A DNA stretch of 64,000 nt from Allorhizobium paknamense (lineage in GTDB: Bacteria; Pseudomonadota; Alphaproteobacteria; Rhizobiales; Rhizobiaceae), in contig NZ_JAUSWH010000002.1 of the NCBI RefSeq assembly GCF_030815125.1, positions 451,819-515,818 on the forward strand, written 5' to 3'. The position numbers and the translations under genes were made by a program. The notes under the pieces are model-generated. The model was not told the DNA's origin. It did not search any database and saw only the letters and a program-made list of their open reading frames with translations. This document shows, piece by piece, positions 1 to 9,743 of this stretch. Within the stretch, counting starts at the first letter, position 1, and every line of letters begins with the position of its first letter.

Positions 1-765
<765 letters not shown>

Positions 766-894
766 TCATGGTCTGAACGGGTGGTTGCAACGGGACGTTC
801 ACGCTTTCCGGCACGGGGTGATTTTGTTCCACTACCTCTCTTGCAATGTTCCATGTTCAGATGCATCTCTTTCACTGCGCAGGGAAAATCTGCG

Positions 895-938
895 CTACAG
901 CGCCGTGCGTTTTATCAAACGCACAAAGGACGCTGTAG
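895..938. repeat. Palindromic repeat module C
   Basis: An imperfect palindrome with ends CTACAGCG and CGCTGTAG and a variable centre. Related copies lie at 16716-16757, 53178-53222 and 55793-55836. In this window it is always near a D or an E module, which suggests a mosaic intergenic element. Confidence 0.75.
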
Positions 939-952
939 GACTTTAAATGTGC

Positions 953-998
953 TGCATAATTTTCACCTTAAATCGATTCCGATTTAAGGAATTATGCA
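953..998. repeat. Palindromic repeat module D
   Basis: A 46-bp palindrome with ends TGCATAAT and ATTATGCA and a core containing CTTAAATCG and CGATTTAAG arms. Nearly the same sequence occurs at 53118-53163 and 55733-55778, with a decayed copy at 23331-23371. Confidence 0.75.
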
Positions 999-1109
999 GG
1001 TGGGCGCTGCCGCCGAGGGGCATCGGGAGGGGCGCTTTGGGTTTAATCTCTTTTCGTGCCGATGTCACACCGCCCCTGGTTTGCGCAGCACGGGTTTCAT
1101 GGGGACATT

Positions 1110-1478
1110 ATGCGTTTATTCATGGGTTTGGCTGTTGGCCTGGCGTCGCTCGCCATGGTCTCGACGGCTTCTGCTGCCTCAACGAATGCCAAGGCACCCG
1201 CCAAGGCCTCCGGCAGCCATCGCTTCCTGTTCGTCAACAAGACCGACTCGGCCATCGTTCGCCTGACCTTCCGGTCTCTTGACGGCACCGGCGGAAAGGT
1301 GGAGGTGCTGAATGGTCACAGCGTCGGCAAGAACAAGAGCCGTATTGTCACCGTTCCGAATGACGGCACCTGCAAATATGGCGTACTGGGTGAGATGGAG
1401 CAGGATTCCGGCTATTACGACCTGATGAGCAAGGTCGATCTCTGCAATCTCGGCCAATACACGCTCACGTCCCGGTAA
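1110..1478 (+). CDS. Small secreted protein of unknown function
   Basis: A 122-residue product. The start chosen is the ATG that gives MRLFMGLAVGLASLAM, a short charged end and a hydrophobic core followed by an Ala-Ser rich stretch (STASAAST), i.e. a typical Sec signal peptide with cleavage near residue 22. The mature part has FLFVNKTDSAIVRLTF and two cysteines (DGTCKYG and VDLCNLG) that could form one disulfide in the periplasm. The FVNKT and LTFRS segments suggest a small beta-sheet protein. I do not recognise the family. Frames in the same reading frame extend upstream to position 1056 but would bury the signal peptide. Confidence 0.65.
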   Translation: MRLFMGLAVGLASLAMVSTASAASTNAKAPAKASGSHRFLFVNKTDSAIVRLTFRSLDGTGGKVEVLNGHSVGKNKSRIVTVPNDGTCKYGVLGEMEQDSGYYDLMSKVDLCNLGQYTLTSR

Positions 1479-1536
1479 TGTGTTGAGGGGTTTTCTCCAA
1501 GGATCGATATCGATCAGAGGAAAAGCCCGGAAGACA

Positions 1537-1947
1537 TCAAGGTTCTGCCATGCCAACGGCGCGGAGCCTTAAGGATTTGCCGTTCGGGTCGCGAATGAAG
1601 CTGAGCGAGCCGGTGGATTTGGAATGGCCGGGCACATAGTCGAAGGTGACTTCCGATTCTTCCACCGGCTGGCCGCTCTCCAGAATTTCGCCGCGAATTT
1701 CCACGCTTGCGGCGGTGCTCGGGGCGTGGTTCTTCACCTCGAAGGTCACGCGCCAGCCGGAGGGAAGGTGTTCGGTGGACAGCGCATGGACGGTCAAGTC
1801 CGGTGGGACGCTGGCCGCGGTTAAGGCTTCATAGCCCACCCAGCCGAACAGGCCAGCCACGAGAAGGGTGGAGATCAAGCCCGTGGTCCATTCCAGCCGG
1901 TGCGGCGTCGGCTTTTCGGTCTGCACGCCATGGTGTGTCATCGTCAT
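1537..1947 (-). CDS. TIGR02588 family single-pass membrane protein
   Basis: 136 residues: a cytoplasmic N-terminus, one membrane segment (about 22-42, STLLVAGLFGWVGYEAL), then an extracytoplasmic beta-rich domain containing WRVTFEVKNHAPSTAASVEIRGE. It matches my memory of TIGR02588, a family of unknown function paired in rhizobia with the multi-pass protein TIGR02587, which is exactly the gene upstream. The ribosome-binding site AGGAG lies at good spacing, and overlaps the upstream gene's stop codon (TAGGAG), so the two are translationally close and form one operon. Function unknown; a two-subunit membrane complex is an inference from pairing. Confidence 0.8.
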   Translation of the reverse strand: MTMTHHGVQTEKPTPHRLEWTTGLISTLLVAGLFGWVGYEALTAASVPPDLTVHALSTEHLPSGWRVTFEVKNHAPSTAASVEIRGEILESGQPVEESEVTFDYVPGHSKSTGSLSFIRDPNGKSLRLRAVGMAEP

Positions 1948-1957
1948 GGGAGCACTC

Positions 1958-2917
1958 CTATAAAATCAGGCGGGCCGCGGCGGCGCCAAGGGCGGCGGGA
2001 AAGCCGAGCACAATGGTGGCCATGGCCATTTCGAAGGCGGCGGTGTCATCCAGCCGGCCAAAACTCCAGAGCAGATAGGCGCTGATCGCCAGCGCCACGA
2101 CATAGCCGGGCAAGGTGAAGCGGATCAGCGCATGCCAGCCGGGCACACCCTTTTCCAGCCGATGGCCGCCGGGAAAGGAAAGCGCGTAGACGAAGCCGTG
2201 CATCAGCAGAATGGACAGGATCATCAGCGCCAGCGCATGCCAGGGCGTCATCTTGTAGGCGATCAGGATCATCTCCTCGGTGGGCGCCATGTTGAAAGCC
2301 AGAAACAGCGCCCCGACCGCCATCATCGCCAGTTCCACCGCATAGCTGGTTTCCTCAGATCGTTTACGCGCATTTCCGGAGGGAAAACCGGCTTCCACTT
2401 TTTCTGGAAATGCTCTGGTGTTCGCTTCCGTTGCGTCATCGTCTTCCTCGCTTTCCTGGTGCTGGCCCAGCTGGCTGCGCCCCAGCATGGCGCCAATGCT
2501 GGCCGGCACGGCCTGTATGGCGATCTTGCCGAGCCATTCACTCACCGACATATCGAAGGTTATGACTCCGAAAACGGCAAGAATCATGGCGCTGGCGATG
2601 ATGCCGAGCGCATAGGCGATCACAGCGTCGCGAGCAGCATCCGTCCAGCTGACGGTACGCTCGAAGCCGATGCGCCGGGCCAATAGAATGAGAAGGGGAA
2701 GGTTGATCACCAGCAGCAGGATCAGCCGCCAGCGATCCATGTAAAAGCCGAGAAACCACATTTCCATGGTCATCAGCATGGGAAGGGAGAAGAGCAGAGA
2801 TCCCGCCAGCCCCCGGGCCAACCCGCTGAGATGCAGCGATGAGGAGGGCTTATGCGTGTCTGCCCTCAGATCGTCCGTTGCGGATTTTCGGTGTGCCTCG
2901 CTCTGATATGTCTGCAT
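1958..2917 (-). CDS. TIGR02587 family integral membrane protein, with an in-frame repeat module
   Basis: 319 residues with about seven or eight hydrophobic segments (first near 33-60, last near 285-319). Ribosome-binding site AGAGGATG precedes the start. It fits TIGR02587, a membrane family of unknown function found beside TIGR02588. The odd feature is in the middle: after an acidic stretch (ESEEDDDATEAN) the chain reads RAFPEKVEAGFPSGNARK, encoded by a complete 44-bp copy of repeat module A (positions 2370-2413). The same repeat elsewhere is intergenic. The insert falls in a loop between membrane segments, so the protein may well still fold. Frame is kept and no stop is introduced. Either the repeat was inserted into the gene or the loop was recruited from it. 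Confidence 0.8.
   Translation of the reverse strand: MQTYQSEAHRKSATDDLRADTHKPSSSLHLSGLARGLAGSLLFSLPMLMTMEMWFLGFYMDRWRLILLLVINLPLLILLARRIGFERTVSWTDAARDAVIAYALGIIASAMILAVFGVITFDMSVSEWLGKIAIQAVPASIGAMLGRSQLGQHQESEEDDDATEANTRAFPEKVEAGFPSGNARKRSEETSYAVELAMMAVGALFLAFNMAPTEEMILIAYKMTPWHALALMILSILLMHGFVYALSFPGGHRLEKGVPGWHALIRFTLPGYVVALAISAYLLWSFGRLDDTAAFEMAMATIVLGFPAALGAAAARLIL
2370..2413 (-). repeat. Repeat module A inside a coding sequence
   Basis: Ends GCATTTCC and GGAAATGC, 44 bp, the same length as the intergenic copies at 9931-9974 and 31815-31970. It lies wholly within the TIGR02587 gene and is read in the frame giving AFPEKVEAGFPSGNA. Confidence 0.85.
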
Positions 2918-2977
2918 GAAACATCCTCTGGCCGCTTAAAGTGTTGAGGCGGCCAGAGAGTTCCATCAGCATCATCA

Positions 2978-4933
2978 TCAGCCGTTCGGCTTGCTCTTGC
3001 GCGGCTTCTTGCGGTCCGCAGCCGGGCCGCGATCATCGAATTTCGGCTTGCCGCCCTTGAAGGGCTTGGCCGGGCGATCGCCCTTGGGCTTCCAATCATC
3101 GCGGCGCGGCTTTGCGCTCGGTGCATCGCCCCAGACCTCTGCGTCGGTGCGGGCGAGATCGTCCTTAAAGCGGCCCTGCGACTTGGCGGGACGGCTGGCG
3201 GGACGGCTATCACCATTGTCGCGATTGCCATAGGGCTTGCGATCACGCGGTGCCTTGGGCGGCGCGGAGAAATCCGGCATGCCCTTCAGCGGGCGCACCT
3301 GAATGCCGCGCTCAAGCATCTTGTTCGGGCCGATGGAGGAGAGGAACTGATCCACGCCATCCTCGGCAATCTCCACGAAGGTTTCTTCCGGCTGCATCTT
3401 GATTGCGCCGATTTCGGCCTTGGTGATCTGGCCATTGCGGCATAGCATGGGGATCAGCCAGCGCGGCTCGGCATTCTGGCGGCGGCCAACCGAAAGCGAA
3501 AACCAGCGGCTGGGGCCGAAGGCGTCCCGGGGGCGGCTTTCGCGATGCGGCGGCACTTCCCTGCCATCGGCGGCAAATTCATCCCGCTCGCGGCGCGGAC
3601 GCTTCGGCGCATCGACGGTAACCGGCACCAGATCCTCAGGCGCGGAACGGCTACCGCGATAATTGCGGATGAAGGCGGCGGCAAGCTTTTCCGCGCCATG
3701 TTCGGCCAGCAGGCGCTGCACCATCTCGGCCTCGTCCTCGCCAACGGTCTCGGCCAGCGTCGCGTCCGCCAGCAGGCGCTCGTCGTCACGGGCCAGAACC
3801 TCGTCGGCGCTTGGCGGCAAGACCCATGCGGGACGCACATGGGCGCCATCCAGCAGCCTCTCTGCCTTGCGGCGCAGGTTGACCGGCACGATCAGTGCGG
3901 AAACGCCCTTGTTGCCGGCGCGGCCCGTGCGGCCGGAACGATGCAGCAGGGTTTCGGAATTGGTAGGCAGATCGGCATGGATGACCAGTTCCAGACCCGG
4001 AAGATCGATCCCGCGGGCGGCGACATCGGTGGCGATGCAGACCCGCGCCCTGCCATCGCGCATGGCCTGCAGTGCATGGGTGCGCTCGTTTTGGGAAAGC
4101 TCGCCGGAGAGGGCGACGACCGAAAAACCGCGATTGTGCAGCCGCGCCGTCAGATGGTTCACATTGGCGCGGGTGGAGCAGAAAACGATGGCGTTGCGGG
4201 CTTCATAGAAGCGCAGTACGTTGATGATGGCGTTTTCCTTGTCAGCCGGGGAAACCAGCATGGCGCGGTAATCGATATCGACATGCTGCTTCTTTTCGGC
4301 AGCGGTTTCGATGCGCCGCGCATCCGGTTTCTGATAGCTGCGGGCGAGATCGGCAATGGCGCGGGGCACGGTGGCCGAGAACATCAGCGTGCGCCGATCT
4401 TCAGGCGCCTGCTCCAGAATGAATTCCAGATCCTCACGGAAGCCGAGGTCCAGCATTTCGTCGGCCTCGTCCAGCACCACGGCGCGCAGATCGGAAAGGT
4501 CGAGCGCGTTGCGGGTAATGTGGTCACGCAAGCGGCCCGGCGTGCCGACGACGATATGCGCGCCACGCTCCAGCGCCCGGCGCTCATTGCGGATATCCAT
4601 CCCACCCACGCAGGAGGCGATGGTCGCGCCGGTCATTTCGTAGAGCCATTCCAGCTCCCGCTTTACCTGCAAGGCCAGTTCGCGGGTGGGGGCAATGGCC
4701 AGCGCCAGCGGCGGGCCCGCGCGGCCAAAGCGGTCGCGGCCTTCCAGCAGGCCAGAGGCCATGGCAAGGCCGAAGGCCACGGTCTTGCCGGAGCCGGTCT
4801 GCGCGGAGACAAGCGCATCCTGACCGTCGAGATCATCGTTCAGCATGGCCTGCTGGACGGGGGTCAGGGTCTCATAGCCGCGTTTCAGCAAGGCCTCGGC
4901 AATTGCCGGGACGATGCCGTCAAAATTCGTCAT
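2978..4933 (-). CDS. DEAD-box ATP-dependent RNA helicase (CsdA/DbpA-like)
   Basis: 651 residues from the ATG giving MTNFDGIVPAIAEALL. It unwinds RNA duplexes with ATP, probably in ribosome assembly or cold adaptation. Helicase motifs are all visible: Q motif region (LTPVQQAML), I AQTGSGKT, Ia PTRELALQ, Ib TPGRL, II DEAD (LDEADEML), III SAT, IV-V ATDVAARGIDLPG, VI HRSGRTGRAG. After the core is a DbpA-type RNA-binding domain (GAIKMQPEETFVEI) and a Lys/Arg/Gly-rich tail from about residue 540, typical of alphaproteobacterial DeaD proteins. An upstream in-frame Met exists at 5020 but adds no conserved residues. The exact paralogue (deaD, rhlE, dbpA) is not decided. Confidence 0.92.
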   Translation of the reverse strand: MTNFDGIVPAIAEALLKRGYETLTPVQQAMLNDDLDGQDALVSAQTGSGKTVAFGLAMASGLLEGRDRFGRAGPPLALAIAPTRELALQVKRELEWLYEMTGATIASCVGGMDIRNERRALERGAHIVVGTPGRLRDHITRNALDLSDLRAVVLDEADEMLDLGFREDLEFILEQAPEDRRTLMFSATVPRAIADLARSYQKPDARRIETAAEKKQHVDIDYRAMLVSPADKENAIINVLRFYEARNAIVFCSTRANVNHLTARLHNRGFSVVALSGELSQNERTHALQAMRDGRARVCIATDVAARGIDLPGLELVIHADLPTNSETLLHRSGRTGRAGNKGVSALIVPVNLRRKAERLLDGAHVRPAWVLPPSADEVLARDDERLLADATLAETVGEDEAEMVQRLLAEHGAEKLAAAFIRNYRGSRSAPEDLVPVTVDAPKRPRRERDEFAADGREVPPHRESRPRDAFGPSRWFSLSVGRRQNAEPRWLIPMLCRNGQITKAEIGAIKMQPEETFVEIAEDGVDQFLSSIGPNKMLERGIQVRPLKGMPDFSAPPKAPRDRKPYGNRDNGDSRPASRPAKSQGRFKDDLARTDAEVWGDAPSAKPRRDDWKPKGDRPAKPFKGGKPKFDDRGPAADRKKPRKSKPNG

Positions 4934-5173
4934 CGGTTCATCTTTCGAAATGAGTGGCAGCAGGCCCACGGCATAAAAAGCCGGGCGGGCGGCATATTTT
5001 GGTGTCTTCCTAAAGCGCAATCCTCGCGAAGTACAGGGAGAATTTCGGTGAAGGGTTAAAAGATGCGGGGAGGTGCCGGTACAAGCGGCGTTTTGGGCGT
5101 GTGTGCTGGCGAAACCCGGTGGGGGGATCGGCAGAATTCCACTCCCCGCTCAAGCCGAACGATGAGTTATCCT

Positions 5174-5212
5174 GGAGCGTTTCAGTCCTTCACGGAAACA
5201 CTGAAACGCTCC
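5174..5212. repeat. A'-type palindrome
   Basis: Arms GGAGCGTTTCAGT and ACTGAAACGCTCC around a short loop containing a TTC/GAA inner pair. Same design as 9990-10030 and 51975-52015. Confidence 0.65.
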
Positions 5213-5332
5213 GACTCTCTGTCTTTACGCATGTTTGGACAGCAAACCGCTACGCACTTTTCCCTGGACAATCCTCTGGAGTTTGTAAGGGAAAAGCGGA
5301 ACCCGGTTTTCCAAAAAATACCAAAGAAAACA

Positions 5333-5376
5333 TTAAAGCACGTTGCGGCTTATCAGCCTCATGCAACGTGCTTTAA
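5333..5376. repeat. Hairpin with 14-bp perfect arms
   Basis: Arms TTAAAGCACGTTGC and GCAACGTGCTTTAA separated by 16 bases. It could be a repeat module or a transcription hairpin; I do not see a second copy in the window. Confidence 0.55.
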
Positions 5377-5389
5377 GGTCTTGTTTAAA

Positions 5390-5437
5390 AGCATGTCGTT
5401 ATCGCAAAACCGCTGCACACTTTTGCGCGACATGCTC
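5390..5437. repeat. Palindrome with AGCATGTCG ends
   Basis: Ends AGCATGTCG and CGACATGCT with internal TTATCGCAAAACCG and CACACTTTTGCGCGA. A partial copy (ACACTTTTGCGCGACATCC) is seen at 24257-24275 downstream of the second LysE gene. Confidence 0.6.
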
Positions 5438-5443
5438 TAGAAA

Positions 5444-5962
5444 CTAAAGTCGCGCCATCGCCAGGGCATCGACAAAAATGCCGTTTCTGAAGGCGAAGGC
5501 GCGGTGCAGGCCCTCCTGCTCGAAGCCGAAGCTCTGATAGAGGCCGATGGCGGCGGCGTTATCCGTGTAAACCGTCAGTTCCAGCCGGGTGATGTTCAGC
5601 CAGTTATCGGCAAGATCGATGATTGCCGAGAGCAGCGCCCGGCCAATGCCTCGCCGCTGGAAATCATCATGCACCCCCATGCCGATCGTTGCGACGTGAT
5701 TGCGGCGACCGGTGAACCGCGTCATGCCGATATCGCCGACGATCTGGCCGTCGATCTCTGCGAGCAGGGTGGTCACTTCCGGGGGCTTTGATTCCAATCG
5801 CCTCCGCAGCTCCGCTTCGGTGTGAAAGGGAATTCGCAGGGTTCCCTGTCTGTAACCAGGAAGATTGTGTAATGCAGCCAACCCGCTCGCATCGGCAGGA
5901 ATACTGGCGCGAATGACGCAGGCGTTGGCACCGGGCTGGGCATGAGAAGGAAAGGCTGACAT
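5444..5962 (-). CDS. GNAT family N-acetyltransferase
   Basis: 172 residues beginning MSAFPSHAQPG, chosen because an AAGGAG ribosome-binding site sits just upstream; a longer frame lacks one. The chain is a single GNAT fold: N-terminal IRASIPADASGLAALHN, the acetyl-CoA binding motif A at DDFQRRGIGRALLSAIID (R/Q-x-x-G-x-G/A type), and motif B at ELTVYTDNAAAIGLYQSFGFEQEG. GNAT enzymes transfer acetyl from acetyl-CoA to an amine; the substrate here cannot be inferred. The gene's TAG stop lies just beyond the edge of the palindrome at 5390-5437. Confidence 0.88.
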   Translation of the reverse strand: MSAFPSHAQPGANACVIRASIPADASGLAALHNLPGYRQGTLRIPFHTEAELRRRLESKPPEVTTLLAEIDGQIVGDIGMTRFTGRRNHVATIGMGVHDDFQRRGIGRALLSAIIDLADNWLNITRLELTVYTDNAAAIGLYQSFGFEQEGLHRAFAFRNGIFVDALAMARL

Positions 5963-6291
5963 TCTGGCTCCTTGGAAAAGCCGGAGCAGGTGCCGTGGCA
6001 AACCCCGCTGCGGCGGGGTTGCGGGGATAATCGTCTTGCGTCAGCGCATGCGACGATAGCCCCGTCCCCGGACTGGGACGGTGGTCATGGTCACAAGTGT
6101 GGAAGACAGATACATCATCATTCGATGATAATGAGATGCCGTTTCAGAATGTCAAGCACGATGGTGGAACCACTTGTCTTGCTGAACGTCTTGTTGCTTC
6201 CTGCATATAAAAACGTGTTGAGGAGAGACCGGGGGCTGCCGGTTTGCCGAAGGATATCTTCTCTCACCTGTGACGAAACGGGAGCTTTGCA
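5963..6291. other. Intergenic region between divergent GNAT and creA
   Basis: 329 bp. It holds a perfect short hairpin at 6001-6020 (AACCCCGC / GCGGGGTT arms, 4-base loop) close to the GNAT start, and an AT-richer stretch 6100-6220 that probably holds the promoters of the two divergent genes. No gene recognised. Confidence 0.5.
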
Positions 6292-6780
6292 ATGCGCATG
6301 ATCAAATTGACCGCTGCGGCGGCTGTTCTGTCCGGTCTGTCTTTTCTTCCGGCCCATGCCGATGAAGTGGGTAAGGTGGGCGTGGACTGGGTGGGCAATG
6401 ACATTGTCGTGGAGGCCGTAACAGATCCCGGCGTCAAGGGCGTGACCTGCCATGTCACCTATTTCGACCGTTCGCTGATCGACCGCCTGCACAAGGGCAA
6501 CTGGTTTGAAGACCCGTCCAACAACTCCATTGCCTGCCGTCAGACCGGGCCGATCGAGATCGGCGACATCAATCTCTCCAAGGGCGGGGAGGAGGTCTTC
6601 AAGCAGGGTCGGTCCCTGATCTGGAAGAGCCTGGTGGTCAACCGCATCTATGACAAGGAGAACGATACGCTGATCTATCTTGCCCATTCGCGGCAGGTGG
6701 TGAACGGCTCCGCCAAGATGGCCATCTCGACCGTGCCGCTTTTCAACCAGCAGGTCAGCTGGAAAAACGGCAAGCCTTGA
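6292..6780 (+). CDS. creA: CreA family periplasmic protein
   Basis: 162 residues with a Sec signal peptide (MRMIKLTAAAAVLSGLSFLPAHA, cleavage after AHA). The mature part has family features: VGKVGVDWVGNDI, VEAVTDPGVKGVTCHVTYF, DRLHKGNWFEDPSNNSIACRQTGPI. These match the CreA family (E. coli CreA), a small periplasmic protein of unclear function. The two cysteines (VTCHV and IACRQ) are well placed for a disulfide. Preceded by GGGAG at suitable spacing. Length is normal for the family. Confidence 0.88.
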   Translation: MRMIKLTAAAAVLSGLSFLPAHADEVGKVGVDWVGNDIVVEAVTDPGVKGVTCHVTYFDRSLIDRLHKGNWFEDPSNNSIACRQTGPIEIGDINLSKGGEEVFKQGRSLIWKSLVVNRIYDKENDTLIYLAHSRQVVNGSAKMAISTVPLFNQQVSWKNGKP

Positions 6781-7290
6781 TCTTTGGGCTGAAAGCCTGT
6801 CTTGCCAACGGTGAAATCTGTTCCCCGTATTTTTCCGGGGGTGCAACCAGGCGAAGAACCAAAAAAGGTCAGAATGCTCCCGGATGTGGACAGGATTTGG
6901 CGTATCCTGTCACTTTATGCAAGCTTTGAGATGGTGCAAAGTGGCAATGCATCTTGTGGCGGTGATGATGTCGCTGTCTGCAAGGGCTCTGCCAAGAAAG
7001 GTCCGTTCTCCGACGGATCAGGAAAATCGCCCGGACGCCATCCAGGGCGATTTTCATTTTTTGCTTTCAGGATCAATCTTTGCCTGAGACGTGGTGCACA
7101 GCCTGTGGGCTTCCCGCTCTTCTTTGGCCCAAAAAAGAAACAATCACCATCGGCGTTGATGCTCAAAGCAAAACGCCGCCGGATCGGGCCATCACTCCGA
7201 TCCGGACGGTTGATATAAAGGCGTATCCACGCTCTCGCATCAGAGGCGCTTTCAGCGGCCTTCCTGACGTTTGGGAGCGGGGCTGCCGTA
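6781..7290. other. Intergenic region downstream of creA, possible small RNA
   Basis: 510 bp with no convincing protein gene on either strand. It contains a strong intrinsic terminator at 7023-7054 on the plus strand, about 240 bases after the creA stop, with a GTCCG/CGGAC-like hairpin just before it. A terminator this far from creA would fit either a long 3' untranslated region or an independent small RNA of roughly 150-200 nt ending at 7060. I do not recognise a known RNA family. Confidence 0.4.
7023..7054 (+). terminator. Intrinsic terminator
   Basis: Perfect 10-bp stem AAAATCGCCC / GGGCGATTTT with a 12-base loop, followed by CATTTTTTGC. Works in the plus direction; it would end creA read-through or a small RNA. 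Confidence 0.7.
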
Positions 7291-7755
7291 TCAGGCGGCG
7301 TGCGCCAGTTCGTCGGCGATGACCGTGTCCAGGTTGAGGAAGCAGACCATGGACTTTTCCAGCGCCACGATGCCGCGCGAGAAGGCGCGCTGGGCTTCCG
7401 GAATGATTTCCGGCGGCGGCTGCAGGTCTTCGCTGCGAATGGTCATCATGTCGGAAACCTGTTCCACCAGCAGGCCGACCAGCTTGCCAGCGATGTCGGT
7501 GACGATGATGGCCGAGCGCTCCGACGGTTCCGTCATGCGCATGCCCAGGCGGCAGGCCATGTCGATGACCGGGATCACCGCGCCGCGCAGGTTGATCAGC
7601 CCCAGAACATAGGGCGGCGTGTGCGGCATGGGGGTGACGGGCGCCCAGCCGCGAATTTCGCGGATGGCCATGATGTCGATACAGAATTCCTGGTCACCCA
7701 GATGGAAGGACACGATTTCCAGATAGGCCCCGGACTGCTTGATGGCATTGCTCAT
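7291..7755 (-). CDS. cheW: Chemotaxis coupling protein CheW
   Basis: 154 residues from MSNAIKQSGAYLEIVSF. CheW bridges chemoreceptors to the kinase CheA in the membrane-associated signalling array. Family features: LGDQEFCIDIMAIREIRGW near the N-terminus, VLGLINLRGAVIPVIDM, and the C-terminal LEKSMVCFLNLDTVI. The start was chosen 2 bases after the upstream receptor's stop codon, preceded by GGGAAGA. The gene follows the chemoreceptor as a two-gene operon, which suggests this CheW copy serves that receptor. Confidence 0.93.
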   Translation of the reverse strand: MSNAIKQSGAYLEIVSFHLGDQEFCIDIMAIREIRGWAPVTPMPHTPPYVLGLINLRGAVIPVIDMACRLGMRMTEPSERSAIIVTDIAGKLVGLLVEQVSDMMTIRSEDLQPPPEIIPEAQRAFSRGIVALEKSMVCFLNLDTVIADELAHAA

Positions 7756-7757
7756 GG

Positions 7758-9743
7758 TCAAAATTCTTCCCAATGATCCGTTGATGCTGCGGTGGCGGCT
7801 GCTGTCGCGGCTCTCGCCGGTGTGGCAGTCCCCTTGGAGAATGCGCCCGCAACCTTGTTCATGAGTTGCTTTGCAGGCGATGGCTTCGGTGCGGAAGCCG
7901 CGCTTGCAGGCTGCGGTTTGGCCGTGGCGGGTTTGGCGCCACTGCCGGTCTTGAACTGTCCGACCAGCCTGCCGAGATTTTCGGCGTCGCCGGCCAGTGC
8001 ATGGCTTGCCGCATTGGTTTCCTCGACCATGGCCGCGTTCTGTTGCGTCACCTGATCCATTTGACCGACGGCGGAATTGATTTCATTCAGTCCCACTGAT
8101 TGTTCGCGCGCCGAGGTTACGATCGACTTAACATGATCGTTAATTCGTAAAACATCCTCACCAATTCTATGCAGCGCGTCGCCTGCGGCCTTCACAAGGT
8201 CCACCCCGGTCAGCACTTCGTCATTGGATTTGCCGACAAGCGTCTTGATATCGCGGGCGGCGTCAGCGGCGCGTCCGGCCAAGGCGCGCACTTCCTGCGC
8301 GACAACGGCAAAGCCCTTGCCAGCGTCACCGGCGCGGGCTGCTTCCACACCGGCATTCAGCGCCAGCAGGTTGGTCTGGAAGGCGATCTCGTCAATGGCG
8401 TTGATGATCTTGCCGATCTCGCCGGTTGCCGACTGGATGCGCTCCATGGCCGACATGGCTTCGCCGACAACAGTGGCCGATTCCTCGGCATAATCCTTTG
8501 CCTTTTCCACCATCTGGCTGGCATGTTCGGCGCGCTCCGCCGATGTGCGCACCGTCTGCGTGACCTGGTTCAGGGCGGCGGAGGTTTCTTCCAGCGAGGC
8601 GGCCTGCTGTTCGGTACGGCGCGCCAGATCGTCGGCTGCCACGCGCATTTCGACGCTGTTGGCCAGGATCGAGTGCGAATTGGCGGAGATTTCCGACATG
8701 ACATTTTTGAGCCGGGTCGTGACCTGGTTGAAGTCGCTCTTCAGGCGCTCCATGTCCTGCGGGAAGGGCTTGTCGATCACCACTTGCAGATCGCCATCGG
8801 CAAGGCGGTTCAGCCCGTCGGCCAGGGCCTCTACGGCCGCCTGCATGCGGTCCCGTTCGGCCCGGGTGGCAGATTCACGCTCGCGGACCTCGTTTTCATG
8901 CAGACGCAGATTGGCTTCCGCCTCCTGCTCGAGCTTGCGTTTTTCCTTCACGGAATCACGGAAAATTTCCGCCGAACGGGCGATGTCGCCGATTTCGTCG
9001 CGCCGTTCGAGCGCGTTGATCGGCGTTTCGTAATCACCGTCGATGATGGATCTGAGGCTGGTGCGCACACCCCGCAGGCCGTTCAGAATGGAGCGCGCGT
9101 GCACGAACTGCAAGGCAAGAACGGTCAGGAAGGCCAGCAGGCCAATGGTCAGCTGATAGCTTATGGAGCGGCTGGAAGCGTCGGTGGCTTCATTCACCCT
9201 TTGCTCGACCAGCAGGGTGGCGGCATTGGAGAGGTTGCCCAGCAGATCGCCAAGGCGGGTACCGGCGCTGTCAATCACATTGTCGATCCGGTCGTAATCG
9301 GCTTCCGGCGCACGGGTTTCGACAAGCCGCTTCAGTTCCACCGAGATTTCCCGGAAAAGACTGGCGCTGTCGGCTTCATACGTCGCCGCTATGGCGGGTT
9401 GCCCGATTTCGCCTGCGATCTCCTTGACCAGCGGGGCAGCCTTGGTCAGGGCGCTTCCCGCCGCTGTGATGATCTTTACCCGCTCGGGTTGAATGCTGCC
9501 TTCATCCCGGTCGATGATCGTATCCATGGCAGCCAGCGTGAGTTCGCCGTTGGCAAGGCGCAATTCATTGATCGTCTCGAGCTTGGTTTTCAGCATCAGC
9601 GCCCGGTGCAGCGAAGCATCCACCTGGCTGCTCTGGTAATAGCCGACTGCCAGCATGGCCGCGATACCGCAAACGGCGGCCCCACCGAGCGTCATCAACC
9701 TGCTGCCGACCGAGAGGCCGGCTGCTTTCGTTACATCTGCCAT
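7758..9743 (-). CDS. Methyl-accepting chemotaxis protein
   Basis: 661 residues. Layout: a first membrane segment (about 10-32, [20 protein letters not shown]), a periplasmic helical sensor domain of about 155 residues, a second membrane segment (about 190-212), a HAMP domain containing [21 protein letters not shown], a helical linker rich in Glu/Arg, and the conserved signalling hairpin ([20 protein letters not shown], then [21 protein letters not shown]). The C-terminus is an Ala/Pro/Lys tether ending HWEEF, which resembles the pentapeptide docking site (NWETF-like) for methyltransferase CheR. The ligand is unknown. Confidence 0.95.
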   Translation of the reverse strand: MADVTKAAGLSVGSRLMTLGGAAVCGIAAMLAVGYYQSSQVDASLHRALMLKTKLETINELRLANGELTLAAMDTIIDRDEGSIQPERVKIITAAGSALTKAAPLVKEIAGEIGQPAIAATYEADSASLFREISVELKRLVETRAPEADYDRIDNVIDSAGTRLGDLLGNLSNAATLLVEQRVNEATDASSRSISYQLTIGLLAFLTVLALQFVHARSILNGLRGVRTSLRSIIDGDYETPINALERRDEIGDIARSAEIFRDSVKEKRKLEQEAEANLRLHENEVRERESATRAERDRMQAAVEALADGLNRLADGDLQVVIDKPFPQDMERLKSDFNQVTTRLKNVMSEISANSHSILANSVEMRVAADDLARRTEQQAASLEETSAALNQVTQTVRTSAERAEHASQMVEKAKDYAEESATVVGEAMSAMERIQSATGEIGKIINAIDEIAFQTNLLALNAGVEAARAGDAGKGFAVVAQEVRALAGRAADAARDIKTLVGKSNDEVLTGVDLVKAAGDALHRIGEDVLRINDHVKSIVTSAREQSVGLNEINSAVGQMDQVTQQNAAMVEETNAASHALAGDAENLGRLVGQFKTGSGAKPATAKPQPASAASAPKPSPAKQLMNKVAGAFSKGTATPARAATAAATAASTDHWEEF

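Larger units (their letters stand above)
766..1109. other. Intergenic region with repeat modules C and D
   Basis: A 344-bp gap between ligA and the next gene. It holds a C-type palindrome (895-938) and a D-type palindrome (953-998), described separately. I see no convincing open reading frame; several short frames overlap here but cross the palindromes and lack ribosome-binding sites. Confidence 0.6.
4934..5443. other. Intergenic region dense in palindromes
   Basis: A 510-bp gap without a credible gene. From 5174 on it is nearly continuous palindromic repeat: 5174-5212 (GGAGCGTTTCAGT arms), a decayed module A near 5229-5273, a long hairpin 5333-5376 with 14-bp arms, and 5390-5437 (AGCATGTCG / CGACATGCT ends). 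The helicase promoter should lie in 4934-5100. Confidence 0.6.

Noticed and set aside
5063..5440. 125-residue frame in the gap before the GNAT gene
   Set aside because: It is made mostly of palindromic repeats and has no ribosome-binding site or domain.
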